Part shown: one piece after another, positions 49,096 to 61,640 of the stretch
Position numbering within the stretch: position 1 is the stretch's first letter
Layout of the letters: each line of letters begins with the position of its first letter
DNA from: Varroa destructor
Taxonomy: Eukaryota; Arthropoda; Arachnida; Mesostigmata; Varroidae
Length of the DNA stretch: 64,000 nucleotides
Direction: 5' to 3'
Assembly: GCF_002443255.2 (NCBI RefSeq)
Contig: NW_019211457.1
Location: 25,350,921 to 25,414,920 of the forward strand
Notes under the pieces: generated by a model
What the model was told of the DNA's origin: nothing
Seen by the model: only the letters and a program-made list of their open reading frames with translations
Database searches by the model: none
Made by a program: the position numbers and the translations under genes

Positions 49096-52000
49096 CTGTA
49101 TATAGAACAGGTGTCATTTTATAAAGCCTCGACCTATTCCCGTAGGAACTTCTCCGCAGCCAAGCCGATCTCACTGTCTATCATCATTGCTATACAGATC
49201 TGTGCGTTATTATTGCGTGGTAGAAAAAACACTTCCGCGAGCAACGGCAATGGCAGGTCACCTATTAATCTGGGGACGGTGATTTTTCAGTTTGTCTGAA
49301 ATCGCTTAAGTGACAACCTCCGCATCAGCAACAATGTTAACGGTCGCAGAAACAACATTCGTTTCGTTACTGAAACTGACTGCGAATTTCTGTGTGGCAG
49401 CTTTTCTCGAGACTTTAACGCCGAACAAGGCGCTAATCTGAAGCTGTTCTATCTTCGTCAAGATTTTGCTTATGTCTGTGTGTATTCACACTATCTGCTT
49501 TATCATCTATCCGTTGTTTATACGTTGATGCGACTCTTTCTCTTGAGGCGACTCAGAAAGTTCCATTTACTGGCGTCAAAAAGCCTGAGCCCTGCTGCGG
49601 TTAATCACCGTTGAAGTGAAGAGCGACAGTGGCGCAAAAGCCACGATGATGACAAGAATGTCGGCGGTCGAAGAACTTGCGTACGTTCGATGCCGGTAGT
49701 TGGTCATTCATGAAGTCCAATCCTGCTGATAGCTATCTGCACCAGCAACGATAGTTTTTGATGGACAGATGAATCAATCGCTAACGGGGCTGGAGTGATG
49801 GCGGCAGTACTAGTAGAAACCGATAATTTGTAGATAATTAGTAGAATACAACCAAAACATTATAGAGGGAGACTGAAAGATTGTAGGTCTAACTGCATGG
49901 TAAAGAACACAGTGTACAGCGAGGGAACGGAAAAAGAACAGTCTTTTTAAAGAAGAAAATACACGTACAGGTTTTCATTTAGCAGAAACAACGATGTTGG
50001 ATGAAGCTACAGCGATTCAAAAAACTCTATTGCTGCCGGTCAAAGACTAAGTGTAAACAATAGTAGGAGATATTTCTCATAATTCAGTCAGCTACTTTAC
50101 CCATACTGTTTGTTTTATCGTAATACGTAAAGACTGCTCTTGTTCTCTTAGCTATGGCACTTTCTATCACTGAATAGCTGAAAAGCCGTTTGGTCTCACT
50201 TAGCGGCGTGGAACAGTTGTTTAACGTAGCAGTAGATACATTTAAGTCCGTTGAAAAGTTACCAACATTCTCTTGGCAACAACCAGTACGATTCACTAAA
50301 CAAAACAATAGCTTGAACAAATTCATAAGCCCAACGACAAGGGATGGCGCCGCTCGTAGTTGAGTATGGGAAAATTCTATCTATAGTATGGAAAAATCTA
50401 TAGTCCTATCACACCATTATTTGGGAGTTGTGCGACCACACTACACTTAACATGGCCAACCGTAAACGACGGCAACCCATTGTGAATATGGCATCGTGTC
50501 CTACCACAAGGCCACTGAGGACTACAATATAGCTTGAATGGTAAAAAACGTGACGATATTAAATTGGTTGTGTGCATCGCCGTCGGACTATATTTAAATG
50601 TGGAAAGTATTATATATATATAATTGCGCATATGGTAAGAAACGTCCCTTGTACTAAAAACGCACTGAAGTCTTTAGAATTTACACATACTGTATTGGAG
50701 TACAGCTTAGTTCCTGATCATAGCGATACGATCGCGTTTAACTAAATATCTCAACTATAGATATTCTGCACAAGGAGATACACCTTAGCATGTAGCACAA
50801 TGTACAACACTATACACACAAGGCAAGCCATGCCTTCTAAACTCTGTTATCTAATAACAGGACAAGGAGCTTGATGGGTGGCTGAGAAAAAAGACAGAAA
50901 TAAAAGATGAGAGAAAAATCAGCGATGTGTGTTGTTTTTTCTGTTATCTTGCGGTGGCTTTCTGTCGACGAGCCACTTCCTGGCCTTCCGCTGAGTCAGT
51001 GATCCGCTGGCAAATCGCTGTGATTCACGCGCTGCTCTGCTGAATGCGCTGAAGTGCGCGTCGTATAGCGGCTAGCTTTAATATTGTTAATTAGACGTTT
51101 CCCTAGATAATATCAACGCTAATCTGCCGTCTCCGATGGGATGTTGAAGAGCTCTGATAGGGAAAAGGCCAGATGTACAATCAGGAAAGAGACGTTACAA
51201 ATCACCCGTGAATAATATTTAGATATGTAACGTACGAAACTTACAGCGAACGAATAGGAAACATACTTGTGTTTTGTGCCGAAATCAGCTTGTTATCGAG
51301 AGATTGGTTCGTCGTCATGTAGAAGTATCTGCTTGTGAAATGGTTACGAGCCTTTGAGCCTCGGCAGAAGTTTAGCCTAGAATTGAATTCATTGCCCTTT
51401 CGGATCGAAATGTACATCTGATTATTTTCAATGACTAACCGACTTAATCTGATGGTTTACAGCAATTAGCTAATGGTAAAGAAACTCGCTAACAATCATT
51501 TAAGTGAAATTGTAAACGGGTTCTTCATAATCAATTACTAACTTCATTTCATTGCGTGAAAAGTTATACATGAGCTGAATACCCATACTAGCAGTACTTC
51601 CAGTGTTGAACTATGGCTATGGTTCCGCTTGAGGATTGACGTAATCAAATTTTAAGACTTACTAACCTTATACACAAAGCATCTACATCGCCCCAGCATG
51701 GTTACGTTACATATTATGACAATTTTACCCTTATTTATGAGTGTATGCATCCTAGAGAGGGGGGTTCAAGGGCTATTTTAGTGGTTTCAGCCAGTTTATA
51801 AGACTGAGGCCTTTCATCAAAATTACTATTTAGTAAAATTCCAGTGTTAAAAATCAATATTGGTTTATTAAGAATTTCACAAATTATGGAAATACTCGCA
51901 AAAGATCGTATGTATCACACACAGTGCCACTATTCTTATATCGCAGAAAAATATTTGCCTAAGAAGGACACATTTTATGTAAAGGTCAATCAAACGAACG

Positions 52001-55000
52001 AATATAACAAAATACTGCGGCCTCACTGGATGTCTATCGTTACCCATAACTGGCCTATTATTCCAAATGCTTGCCTTCGATGGGATCCGAGCTGCACAGC
52101 CGCGCAATAGAGCTGCGTATAATTCAGCCCTCCAAAGCCAGCGATACCGTACCTACACACAAGCCACCCTATGGATAATAGTATTAAAACACGTGTGGGC
52201 ATAATATGAGTAAAGGGAGCAATAATATTTAAACTACTCAAGCGTAACTTCAGAAAGTATGCCCTCGTCCAGGATCGCTTGTCGCACGACTCAACGCTAT
52301 TAGAGCCAATATATTTTTCTATAGCAGCTATCGCTGTTTATAGCATTCACTTTATTGTATTTCGCTTCTTGTTATCGTTTTTGTACGGCAATGTTTTCAA
52401 ACACTTTGGTGACCTACCGCTGTTTGATTGTTGGTTCGCCAAAGAGAAAGCAGCGCAAAACCCGTATTGTCATCTTCTTGTTCGTTAGCCTTATTATCAG
52501 ATTTTACACACGTCCGTGCACTACCTTCGCGTGTTTGAAGAGACCATCGAGGATGTGTGTTGCTTTATTAAGGGAATGCCCGCGAAGTTGACTGTTTGTC
52601 CTTGCCCTTTTGTTGCAGGAGCAAACGAGGTCGACGTAACGATAATACCATATATTCTTACCGGAATTGGCGACCGTGCGTAGAGTACCGCACGTTCATA
52701 ACCAGTCTCACAATAAACGAATAGGCCCTCATTTCAGTGCTAACAAATGACTAGGGAATCAAAACTTAGTTTCTTGGTTACTTTAAGGCTTGTTTTCCCT
52801 CTCGTTTTTTTTAACTGCGGTTCGTACTTCCTAGACGTAGATCCTTCCATATTGATAAAGCAGGGTGCGAAAATCTGATTATACTGGGACGCGCATACGG
52901 AATACTTTGACAGGGCAAACCAAATCTGCCGATCAGGAAAAGGACGTCGACACGAAGCTACGTTGCTGACCGAATGATCACTAAACTCTCAGTGCATATA
53001 TATTTGTTCCGACACGTTTAAACAATTGCCATTAGTCGGCAAGTCGCGCGATCACAACCTGCATACATATTGAATATACAAAAGTACCATCCATTCCAGC
53101 TTAATCCGTTTTTTTGAAGCCTAGCTTAGATTTTCATGTCGCTTCCGCTAGTGACTCAAGCCGTAATAGATTCCAACGTTTTACAGAGCACAACGACCCG
53201 ATGCTCCTCTGTATACTGCTGACTTCCCAGTTAATGATTCGTTATTCTGTGGATCTCTTATCAATTATGCTTCTTTTCTTATTAATCGTTATTTCCTCCC
53301 CTACTCGTATCTTGTCGTCATCTCCCTCTGAAATTGACGGTTTCCTTTTGTTATGCAATTGAGAGATGATCTCAGCCGGTATCTTCGCCGGCGCCTACAC
53401 CTGTCTGTCTCTCCAGCATCTGTGTGCACTAAGGCCAGTACGAACAGAATGTAGGGTAGTCATTTCACATACCTCAACTGTATCTGCGTTATTTTGCATG
53501 CTGCCCTTCGAGCAGCCTATGATATCGAAGGGGGTTTCGTTTCATTAGTTCGATGGGCAAGAAAAACGCGTTCCCGCCACCATCATCATAATTCACTTTC
53601 GAGAAGGTCTTCTTTTTCAGAAGCGTCCTGTACAAACGTCCCTGCGATTGTTCTCGCAGCTGTTGGACAAATGACGAACGCCTTGTGTTTGCTCCTACGT
53701 CCACACACATCGGGGAGGTCACTGGTGCACACAGTGTTGCACACAAGTGTTCCTGTCCGAAAACCACGCAGTAAGGAGAGAACAATGCTATTACGATCGA
53801 GTCGTCGAACTGGCATCATACTTCAAGGTGGCGTCGCCTTTAACCGATTGCCAGAAGACTAACAGCGACAGAACATTATTGTAAAGTACATATATAGGGC
53901 GTAATAAAGCTGCTTATTTCTCTTTTCCCACTCTTTTCGGGTGTGAGAATGTACATGTGACGAAAGGAAAGTGGCGTCATCGCACTGGCCATGTTTGTGT
54001 TCCTGGTTATAGGAAACAACGTGATCTTGATGAAAAATAGAAATAGATCAGACATAGTAAACATCGGCTGCAAAAGGCAGCAGTGCTGACATTTTATATT
54101 CGGTAGAGCAGACGAACGAAGCAGGTCAGCAAAAAAAAAGACTGTTCTTGAGGGTATATTTCTATCTTGAATTGATCGCTTGATAATTAGTTTACGTAGA
54201 AACGGGATGAAACCTTTTGCCCCAAAACAACCTAAATCTTCGACAATACGACTGAAAATGTTTTACTTTCTCTTTCTCCTGTTGAACTTGTCATCTCTAA
54301 ATCGCAAATGAACTTCGTAGGGAAGGGTCTTCAACGTGCCCCGAAAGGCGACAATTTCGAACAGCTTGCAGCTCGCTCGGTACACGCAGTGGCTACAGCA
54401 TCTGCTGTAGGCACTGTGTATACTTGCTTGACCCAATGCTTGACCCTAATTAAAATTGATGCAATTATATTGGAGTACAACAATAACCGTCCAAACCTGC
54501 TCTTAGCTTGGAGCTTCAGGGGTTGATCCTTCGTTTAATTGTTTTCGTCGTTTTTACTCTCTTCGGGGAACGGTCCAGAGAACGTTTCTTCCTACACGAT
54601 TCCCATTGTTTGGCTTTCACTTCATAAGAGACGACCTGTAAGAAAGCGTGTATATCTTTACACAGTCCACATGAGCTCGCTTGTGCTTTGTCCTGATCAA
54701 CTAATAAACTGGTCCTAATTAGAGAAGTCCTAGTCGTGTTAATATCCATCGTCCTTGCTTTCGGTTTTTTGGAAACACCGGAAATTATATAACAATCTAA
54801 TAAAACTTTCAGTCCGGTACACGGCATTTTGTATGCGTACATGTATCAGACATGGACTACGTTACCATGTGGCTGCTATAATGCACATTATTTATTGGTT
54901 CAACTATTTAGTAGTTTTTGTCTGTCCACTCTGTCTAGTTCGACAAACGTAGAACTGCTCGAGCAGACTGCCGATGAGTAGGTGGTAAATTGTTGAAGCC

Positions 55001-56307
55001 CCATCCATTTTATTCATTTATGGTGTACAACCGTCTTGTTTAACCGGTTAAATCCTGTTCCTCTGTTCTCATGGCTTCTATTCCAATAGAGGCGTATCAT
55101 TGTGTATACAGGGCTGATACCCCTACACTTATGCATTAGAACGAACAGGAGCAGATAAAACAACTGGCGCTTTTCTCTGCTTCATCAAAGTGCGTCCGCG
55201 CCAACTGCCGTAAAAATGTAAATGTAGTTTTATCGGATTCAGTCATGCTTCTGTTTGACGTACCGGCAAGCAGGGGAAGGTAAGGCTTCTCATCCCGTAC
55301 AACCCGTCCAAGGTTAAATTCTCTTCGCTTTATCAACGCTCGGTAATGCTTGTCTCTTGTATCTCTCAATAAGTAGCGACGAAGCCGGCTGGTACTTAGC
55401 CAAGCGCTATATTGCGATTCCTCAGTTCTGGAATATACGGCAACAGGATGAAAATAAAAAAGCGGGCGTCAGAGCCAATAAGAACAGATACCACGTCCGT
55501 CAAAGCGGCGAGATCAGCCGGAAGTTAATGGCAGAAATGGTCAGACGAGAGGTAGTCTACTTACTACCGGCAAGGACAACCCTCCTCGTCGTTCTGCGTT
55601 GCTACTGGCAGATCGTTACGGTTCGATATCTCTGTCCAGGCCTGCTCCGCAGAGGGAATACCTTTCTTAGACGCTGATTGCAGCAGATTAAAGGCGCCAT
55701 CGATTAAATCTGACCTAATTGATTTAATATATCAGCCAACCCAACGACGCCATGACGATTTTATCGACGATCTAAGAAACCATAGGCATATGATGACTGT
55801 TAAGCTAGTGGCAGTCCTGCTCCATGGCCTTCTCTATCGCAGCAATTCGTGGTGTTACTACTCGTGAAGTAGGCATCGCCTCAAATTTTCTGGAACCTTG
55901 GCATGAGTTCTTAGAAGGAGCTTTTCCCTTCCGTCGCCGCCTATCGCTGATCAAACGTCAATTAATGGTAGGGGCTGACAACTGGTATACGATGATAACT
56001 GGCAATACAAAGTTGTTGTTTGCGCACCCGCCATCTGGAATGAGCGCTTACTTAAGAAATTCCAAATTTTAGAGATAGCCGGGCATAGAATGACTGAGCC
56101 TACGGTGAGCTGATGTTGCATAGACTAAATATCGTGAAGAGGAAAAATAAATGAAAAATGAAACACCCTATTTTCTAAAACTGTCAAAAAATAAACAATC
56201 GGCGGGGGCAGATGCAAAGGAAGTAAATGCAACATAAAAGAGGTGAAGATGCTATTTATATAGAGATGACAGGTATAGTCCTACCTGGTGAACAAGGTGC
56301 TGTCAAC
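49096..56307. other. no supported gene
   Basis: No gene I can support. A stop-free plus-strand run of about 104 codons from 49,300 to 49,614 lacks an early ATG and any known domain. Frames at 53,494-53,862 and 55,357-55,677 lie in GC-richer DNA and are also unrecognised. 50,940-51,070 is locally GC-rich without a long frame. Confidence 0.5.
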
Positions 56308-56987
56308 GCTAGGTAACTACCTAGCATCGTCCCTTTCATGGTAATGGTGCAATGCTGGCATACTTGCCAGCTAAATGAATGTGTGAAGAACTAAACTAAT
56401 AAATAAAAACAAGTTAAGTTTGTCTTGGTTTAAGGTCGGGCGTAGGCATACGTCGCTTAAGGTTAGCAAGCAGCCGTCTAATGCACTTTGTAATAAAGGC
56501 ACTGCTGAACGCGAAATTCGAAGTATTGAAATGATCTGTACGCCAATCGGTGACTTATATTTGTATACGCATACCTAATAGAAAAAACAACTTACGAATT
56601 CCAAAATCAAAAAAAAAAAAAAAAAAACAAAAAAAACGATTGAAAATATTTGAAACAATTCAGATACATTTCTCTCAACGTGACAGATGCCAGGACTGTT
56701 GCAACACATACAGGCGGTAGCACGGTTAGCGACAGGTAATATTTAACTGATGATTATGCCTCGGGTACCGCTTACGATAGCGGTCCGCTCGATTTGCCTA
56801 GTCGCATTTGTGCTTGCTGCAACGAAGATATGTAAGGCTTATCACTTATATGTCCGTGGCCTTATAGGGCCAAAGTATGATTAATGCGGCTATCGTAATA
56901 GCCACGCTACTCACGTCTGAATATTAATACCAAATAACAAAAAGGAAAATGCATATATATTGTGACACAACGTTAGCTTGTGTCACA
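56308..56987. repeat. run of six small perfect stem-loops
   Basis: Perfect hairpins occur at 56,308-56,325 (GCTAGGTA/TACCTAGC), 56,354-56,371 (GCTGGCA/TGCCAGC), 56,767-56,784 (ACCGCT/AGCGGT), 56,857-56,872 (TGGCC/GGCCA), 56,888-56,903 (GGCTAT/ATAGCC) and 56,961-56,987 (TGTGACACAA/TTGTGTCACA). Loops are 2-7 nt. An A-rich tract lies at 56,611-56,630. The arms differ in sequence, so they are not copies of one element. Confidence 0.5.
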
Positions 56988-59900
56988 TCTTTACGTTTGT
57001 GCCGGACGCTGAGAAACTTGTTACAATTTCGTTTACGTTCTATCTATGACATAGTTAGCGGCCCGTTTGCGTGTACCAGTATCACGTTCACCTTGAGCAT
57101 GTCTCTAATAGTTTAACGAAATACAAGTTGAATATTGCTAATGAAAGGAACAGCGGAATTGAATGTATATTTGCTACGAAGTAAGGCAGAGTACCGCAAG
57201 GAACACTTTGTCATTGACGTGCCGTATTGCAGGACAGGATCATGGCTGTTCTAGTATAATTTAAGGACAGCCTATCGGAAACCAGTGAAACAAGGAGCAT
57301 TTACCATGGATCTCGTAAAAATCCGTCAACGTAACACTTCTCCACTTGTTTAGTCACTCTCGCTGATCACAGCTGGCCCACATTTCTTCTGTAGGACATT
57401 GTATTTTGTCATTTCTCTGCCACACATACACGACGAGGTCCAAGAACAATGAAGGCGTATCGTAGTCCCGTCCTACACCATTTGTTAGTCACAATATTAC
57501 TTATAAAGCCTCATTATATCTATATATATATATATATATATAACAAGAAGAGAGTTATATATAACTTTCTTCCTACCATTTTAAGCCATGTTCTAAATTG
57601 GCTTAGAGTACGGCTGCAACACCAACTAAGCGCAGTAGCGTTTGCACGCAGCGGGGTGGACATATGGCAGTGGGCATGTTTTTCATGGCCAGTTTTCGCT
57701 GAAAAAATCAGAACTGATTCGTACGAACAATAAAGTTCGGTAACTTCATATATACACGTTTTTTTCTATATAGAAGATAAAATAGGTTTTTTGAGGTGTC
57801 GTTTTTTAGCCACTTTTCACTGATCGATCAGTTTGGTTAGCAAACAAACAGCAAATAGGTCCTTTCGGGCCTGGTGAAATTGCGGTGAAGGTCGGGCTTG
57901 CGCCGACCATCAGATGCCTAGCCCATGAAGTTTACTCGCAAAAATACAAAACATTCTCTCAAACTATCCATAACAAGTTGCTCTGCCAAGGTGACTGTAA
58001 TCGCTATAGTTTCTCTAGTCATTTTGATTATTGCTGCTGTCGGCTTACGGGCGTTCCTCTGATAAAATCTAAAAAGCCAAATTTTCCAAAGCGTCCCCAG
58101 TCTGACAGCAGTTGCAGGCCGTCCAGTCTACCCGGTCTTCAGATACTTCTGCCTGAGACGTCAATAGAATAGTGAAACGCAATCGTAGCTAAAGCAACGG
58201 CCTATATTGACATATACTAGACCGGTTTTATGAAAAAAACCTAAGTACATCGACACCCCTCAAATGCCATCGATTTAGCATTATTTCGATTAATTAATTG
58301 CGGGAAACTAAATTAGCAACCGATTTGTTATCGGTTGACGCATCGGCTGGGTGTTGGTGGAACGTGTATTTATCTAGGGTGAAAAGGGTGCGGGCAACGT
58401 AAACTGGCCTGACTCATCTTGTTTTCTGGGAGAAAACAGTTTATGTTTATACTGCGAACAGATAGCTAAGGTCGCAAGCACTTGATTTAAATTCCATTGT
58501 TTTAATAAACTCATAAAGATCCTCTACGAGCCATCTTTGTTCTGTATACTATTTTATTAATTAATCGTTATTAACGCCCGTCTCCAGTATTATATTAGGC
58601 AAACGAGAAAAATAGTTATTCATCGTCTCAAACAAATTATCCGTTAACAAAATTGGTTTCCATAATTTTTTTATTGGACCTTTTCCAAAGCGAACTCGCA
58701 CGGCTCCGATTCGTTGTAGCGTTTGAATTTCGCGCGAAGGTGCGTGTTATCTTATTATATATATATATAGAGATATAGATATATATATATATATATAGAG
58801 ATATATGTATATATATAGTTCTATGATAACTCTGTTCGATGTAATCTCGTATTACGATACTATGACACTAAACATTGGTAAAGCATAGGAATCGCTATAG
58901 TAAATCATTGTACATGTATATACATGTGTACATGTTTATACTCGTCAAAAGAAATGTTTACGCCGAAAACGCTGCTATTACCAAATCTCTCCTTGGGCTT
59001 GTTCCCTAGGTATGCCTCCCCGAGAAAGCTGGCTATCGGTAAAGGGCACTTCGTCCATTTGGATGGTGACGGCGTACCAAGCCACTGTGGTGAAACGTGA
59101 CTCATCCTCGTTAACTGACATGGGATGTCTATTTAGTACTATTGGATATCTATTTGGCCGCTACGAACGATAACTCGCAGCTCCGGGTTCTTCGCGGTGC
59201 TCGTGCAACTGTCGTACGTTTTTAAGCATTGACATTGAGCGTCATTGCTTGAATACTGGCTAGGGTGAAACTTTACTAACCCACTGTGGCAAGATATCGT
59301 TATCTGTGTTTAACGTTGTCCTAATTTATAACGGCGAGCCACAGCTTACTCTGAAGTAGAATTGCAAATTGTTAATAACGATTTACCATAGAGTGAGTTT
59401 CAACAAACAACGGGACGGCCGCTCCATGATTAGGAATAGCCTAATTCTGATTGAATAAAACGATTTTGTTATATTTTCTAATGTTTCATTCTATATGTAA
59501 TACACATTGATATCGTATACAGAGCAGTTGCGTCCAGTTGGGCAGTTTTTCCCATTGATTGATACTGTAGTAAACGCACCGAGATCGGTGTATCGTATAT
59601 TCGGTTCTCTACTCCGTCGGGTATGCCAAAAACGACGACGCCAGCTTAATTTGAAAGTCTCGTCATGGCAGCATTAGGTTGAGTCCGGTATTAGAAAAAA
59701 AAGCCAAGGTTGATCGTTGTCCACAAAAAAAAAGATACCCTAGTGCTGACTATTACTAATGATGCGGATTCGAGATGTAGAGGTTTCTTCCAGCAAATTC
59801 TGGAACTCTGTCTGGCAACACACGAAGCTACTTTCGTATCGCCGCATCCACAGCTGCAGTCAAGACGCATTTCGAATTCAGCACAGAGATATCTAAGTTG

Positions 59901-60929
59901 TCGTCAAATGGGGCTTCGTGCTTGCTTCTTCGCTCATGCCTTTATGGGCATTAATTGCACACATAAGAATCTATTTAACAATAAGGCAGCGCAGCAACTA
60001 TTAGAAAAATGAAATTTTGGCGTTCCTCTATGGGTACGTAAAACGCGTTGTTGTACAAAATCCACATCTTCTCTCGGCCGTTTTCCTCCGACCATCAAGA
60101 CGTCTTAGAGTACTCGTACATGCATACATTGAGAAACAATTGGTAGCCGCACTTTGCGTTCGACTTCGCGCCGTTCACGGCCCTGTATGATTGTATGTGT
60201 GCCTATAACAAGGGCGAGAACGAAATGGGCCTGACCAACAGGCAAAGAGCTTGATGAGGTCAATATCAAAAATCTGACAGAGCCTCAGTATGAAACGCAA
60301 CGGCGAACAAAAGAGTTTATAGCTGTCTTCTAGACGAAACTTCTCGAAGAAAACGGGCTGCCCGGCTCGCAAAGGGCAGGCAAACGGTGACTTATTAAGG
60401 CTCCTTGAACTGCCGAAAGCGTTCCGCAACCGGTTCTAATAAGCCCTTATAAATGTGATCCTCAAACTAAATTGAGTAAATACCTCACAAAGAAAACCCT
60501 GAGAATGGAATATATAGAGGTAAAGAAACTGGATGAATTACAGTCTCCATTTTTGAACGTCGACGATGACGGCGGTTACAGCATGGGTTTAGGCCTAATT
60601 TGGATCTATTGTGCTACTGCTGTGCTACTAAAACTGTTCCAGTGGCCTTGCTGAATTAAAGCTGAACGACAGACGCAGTGAATGGCCATAGAATGAACAG
60701 CAGTAGAAACTCTTTTCCCGAGGTCCTTCTAGAAATCCGGGAAAAGTTAAAGAAAATAATCATTTGGCAGGGGCTAATAGGGAAAACAAAAATGACTATC
60801 CATAATTGCCTCTGTTGGGGCAGATGCCCCATACAATAGTTTTGTGCGAGACGTCCAAAGAGAAGGGAGAGCAGCCCTGTTCTTCTCCTGTGTCATTCTC
60901 AAGAGCCGAATCGTACATATCATTTCTGA
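56988..60929. other. no supported gene; AT microsatellites and palindromes
   Basis: No coding feature is supported. AT-rich simple repeats occur at 57,522-57,543 and 58,757-58,817 (ATAT mixed with GAGAT). Perfect inverted repeats include AGTTATATATAACT near 57,551, CTGATCGATCAG near 57,819, AACCGAT/ATCGGTT near 58,318, TGTTTTCT/AGAAAACA near 58,420 and ACATGTATATACATGT near 58,913. The 100-codon frame at 59,710-60,012 starts at TTG and is not recognised. Confidence 0.5.
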
Positions 60930-61640
60930 CAGTTGTACACACACGGATGCTCCAGCTCAGTCTTCTGGACATGCTCTGGTGTAGTTTTTCGCTGTTGTTG
61001 TAATGGTCAGATTCTGTTGCCACACATTACCGATCGCTTTAACGGTGATCTAGAACATTTACCACTTCCCGTCCTCCCCAAACTCGTGATTTTACAATTT
61101 TCCAGATGTTCTCTATGGAATTAAGGCCTGCTAAATAAATAGGCTATAGCAACATTTCGATGTCACTGGCAGCGGGTAGGCTAAAGATTCTGTGACCACG
61201 CGCCCCATTGTACATGAAGACTTAGTTACTGTTAGGGAACCATTCCTGTGTCTGAGACAGTATCTTGCTCTGGATAACCGCAGCATATCACTGCTGTTTT
61301 ACTAGTCCCTCCGGAGAAGTGTTTTTTTCAGAAATCATAGATCATTTTGACGGATGTTTGATTTTTGGCGAAACGCAGGTTTCAAAATTATTGATCGCCA
61401 ACATATCTGAAAGTATTATGGGCGTATTTCTGAGAACTTCAAACTATCACATTTTTCTCTTTTTTCAACGACTCAGTTTTCGATTTCGTTTGTCCAGCGG
61501 ATTGTCTAACGAGCTTGTTTCATTGGAGCATCTAACTAAGGTCTCTTGGCGGTTCTACTGCCCTTGAATGCAGTCCTGTAGAGTCGACGATGAAGTGCAC
61601 GGTCGCTTATTTTGCTTGAAAGGAACTTATCATTTTGGAG
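60930..61640 (-). mobile_element. inactive Tc1/mariner-type transposase relic
   Basis: On the minus strand, in order: RALHRRLYRTAFKGSRTAKR (about 61,604-61,545) matches the R.L.R.G.KG..A.KKP region. SPKIKHPSK and SMISEKN (about 61,375-61,323) match the KHPxKVMVWGMIS segment, and the following SKILSQTQEWFPNSN leads into it. VFMYNGARGH (about 61,222) is the FMQDGAPCH motif with the catalytic Asp changed to Asn. GLNSIENIWKIVKSRVWG (about 61,130) matches DLNPIENLW..LK.RV. A degraded SEKLHQSMSRRLSWSIR lies downstream (about 60,990). Stops, frameshifts and at least one internal deletion disable it. Terminal repeats were not found. It may be of the same broad family as the plus-strand relic at 41,344, since both keep a WQQN word in the C-terminal part. 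Confidence 0.85.

Noticed and set aside
60065..60110. Possible U2 snRNA 5' end (CTCTCGGCCGTTTTC)
   Set aside because: Only about 12 bases resemble U2, and the following branch-recognition segment does not match.
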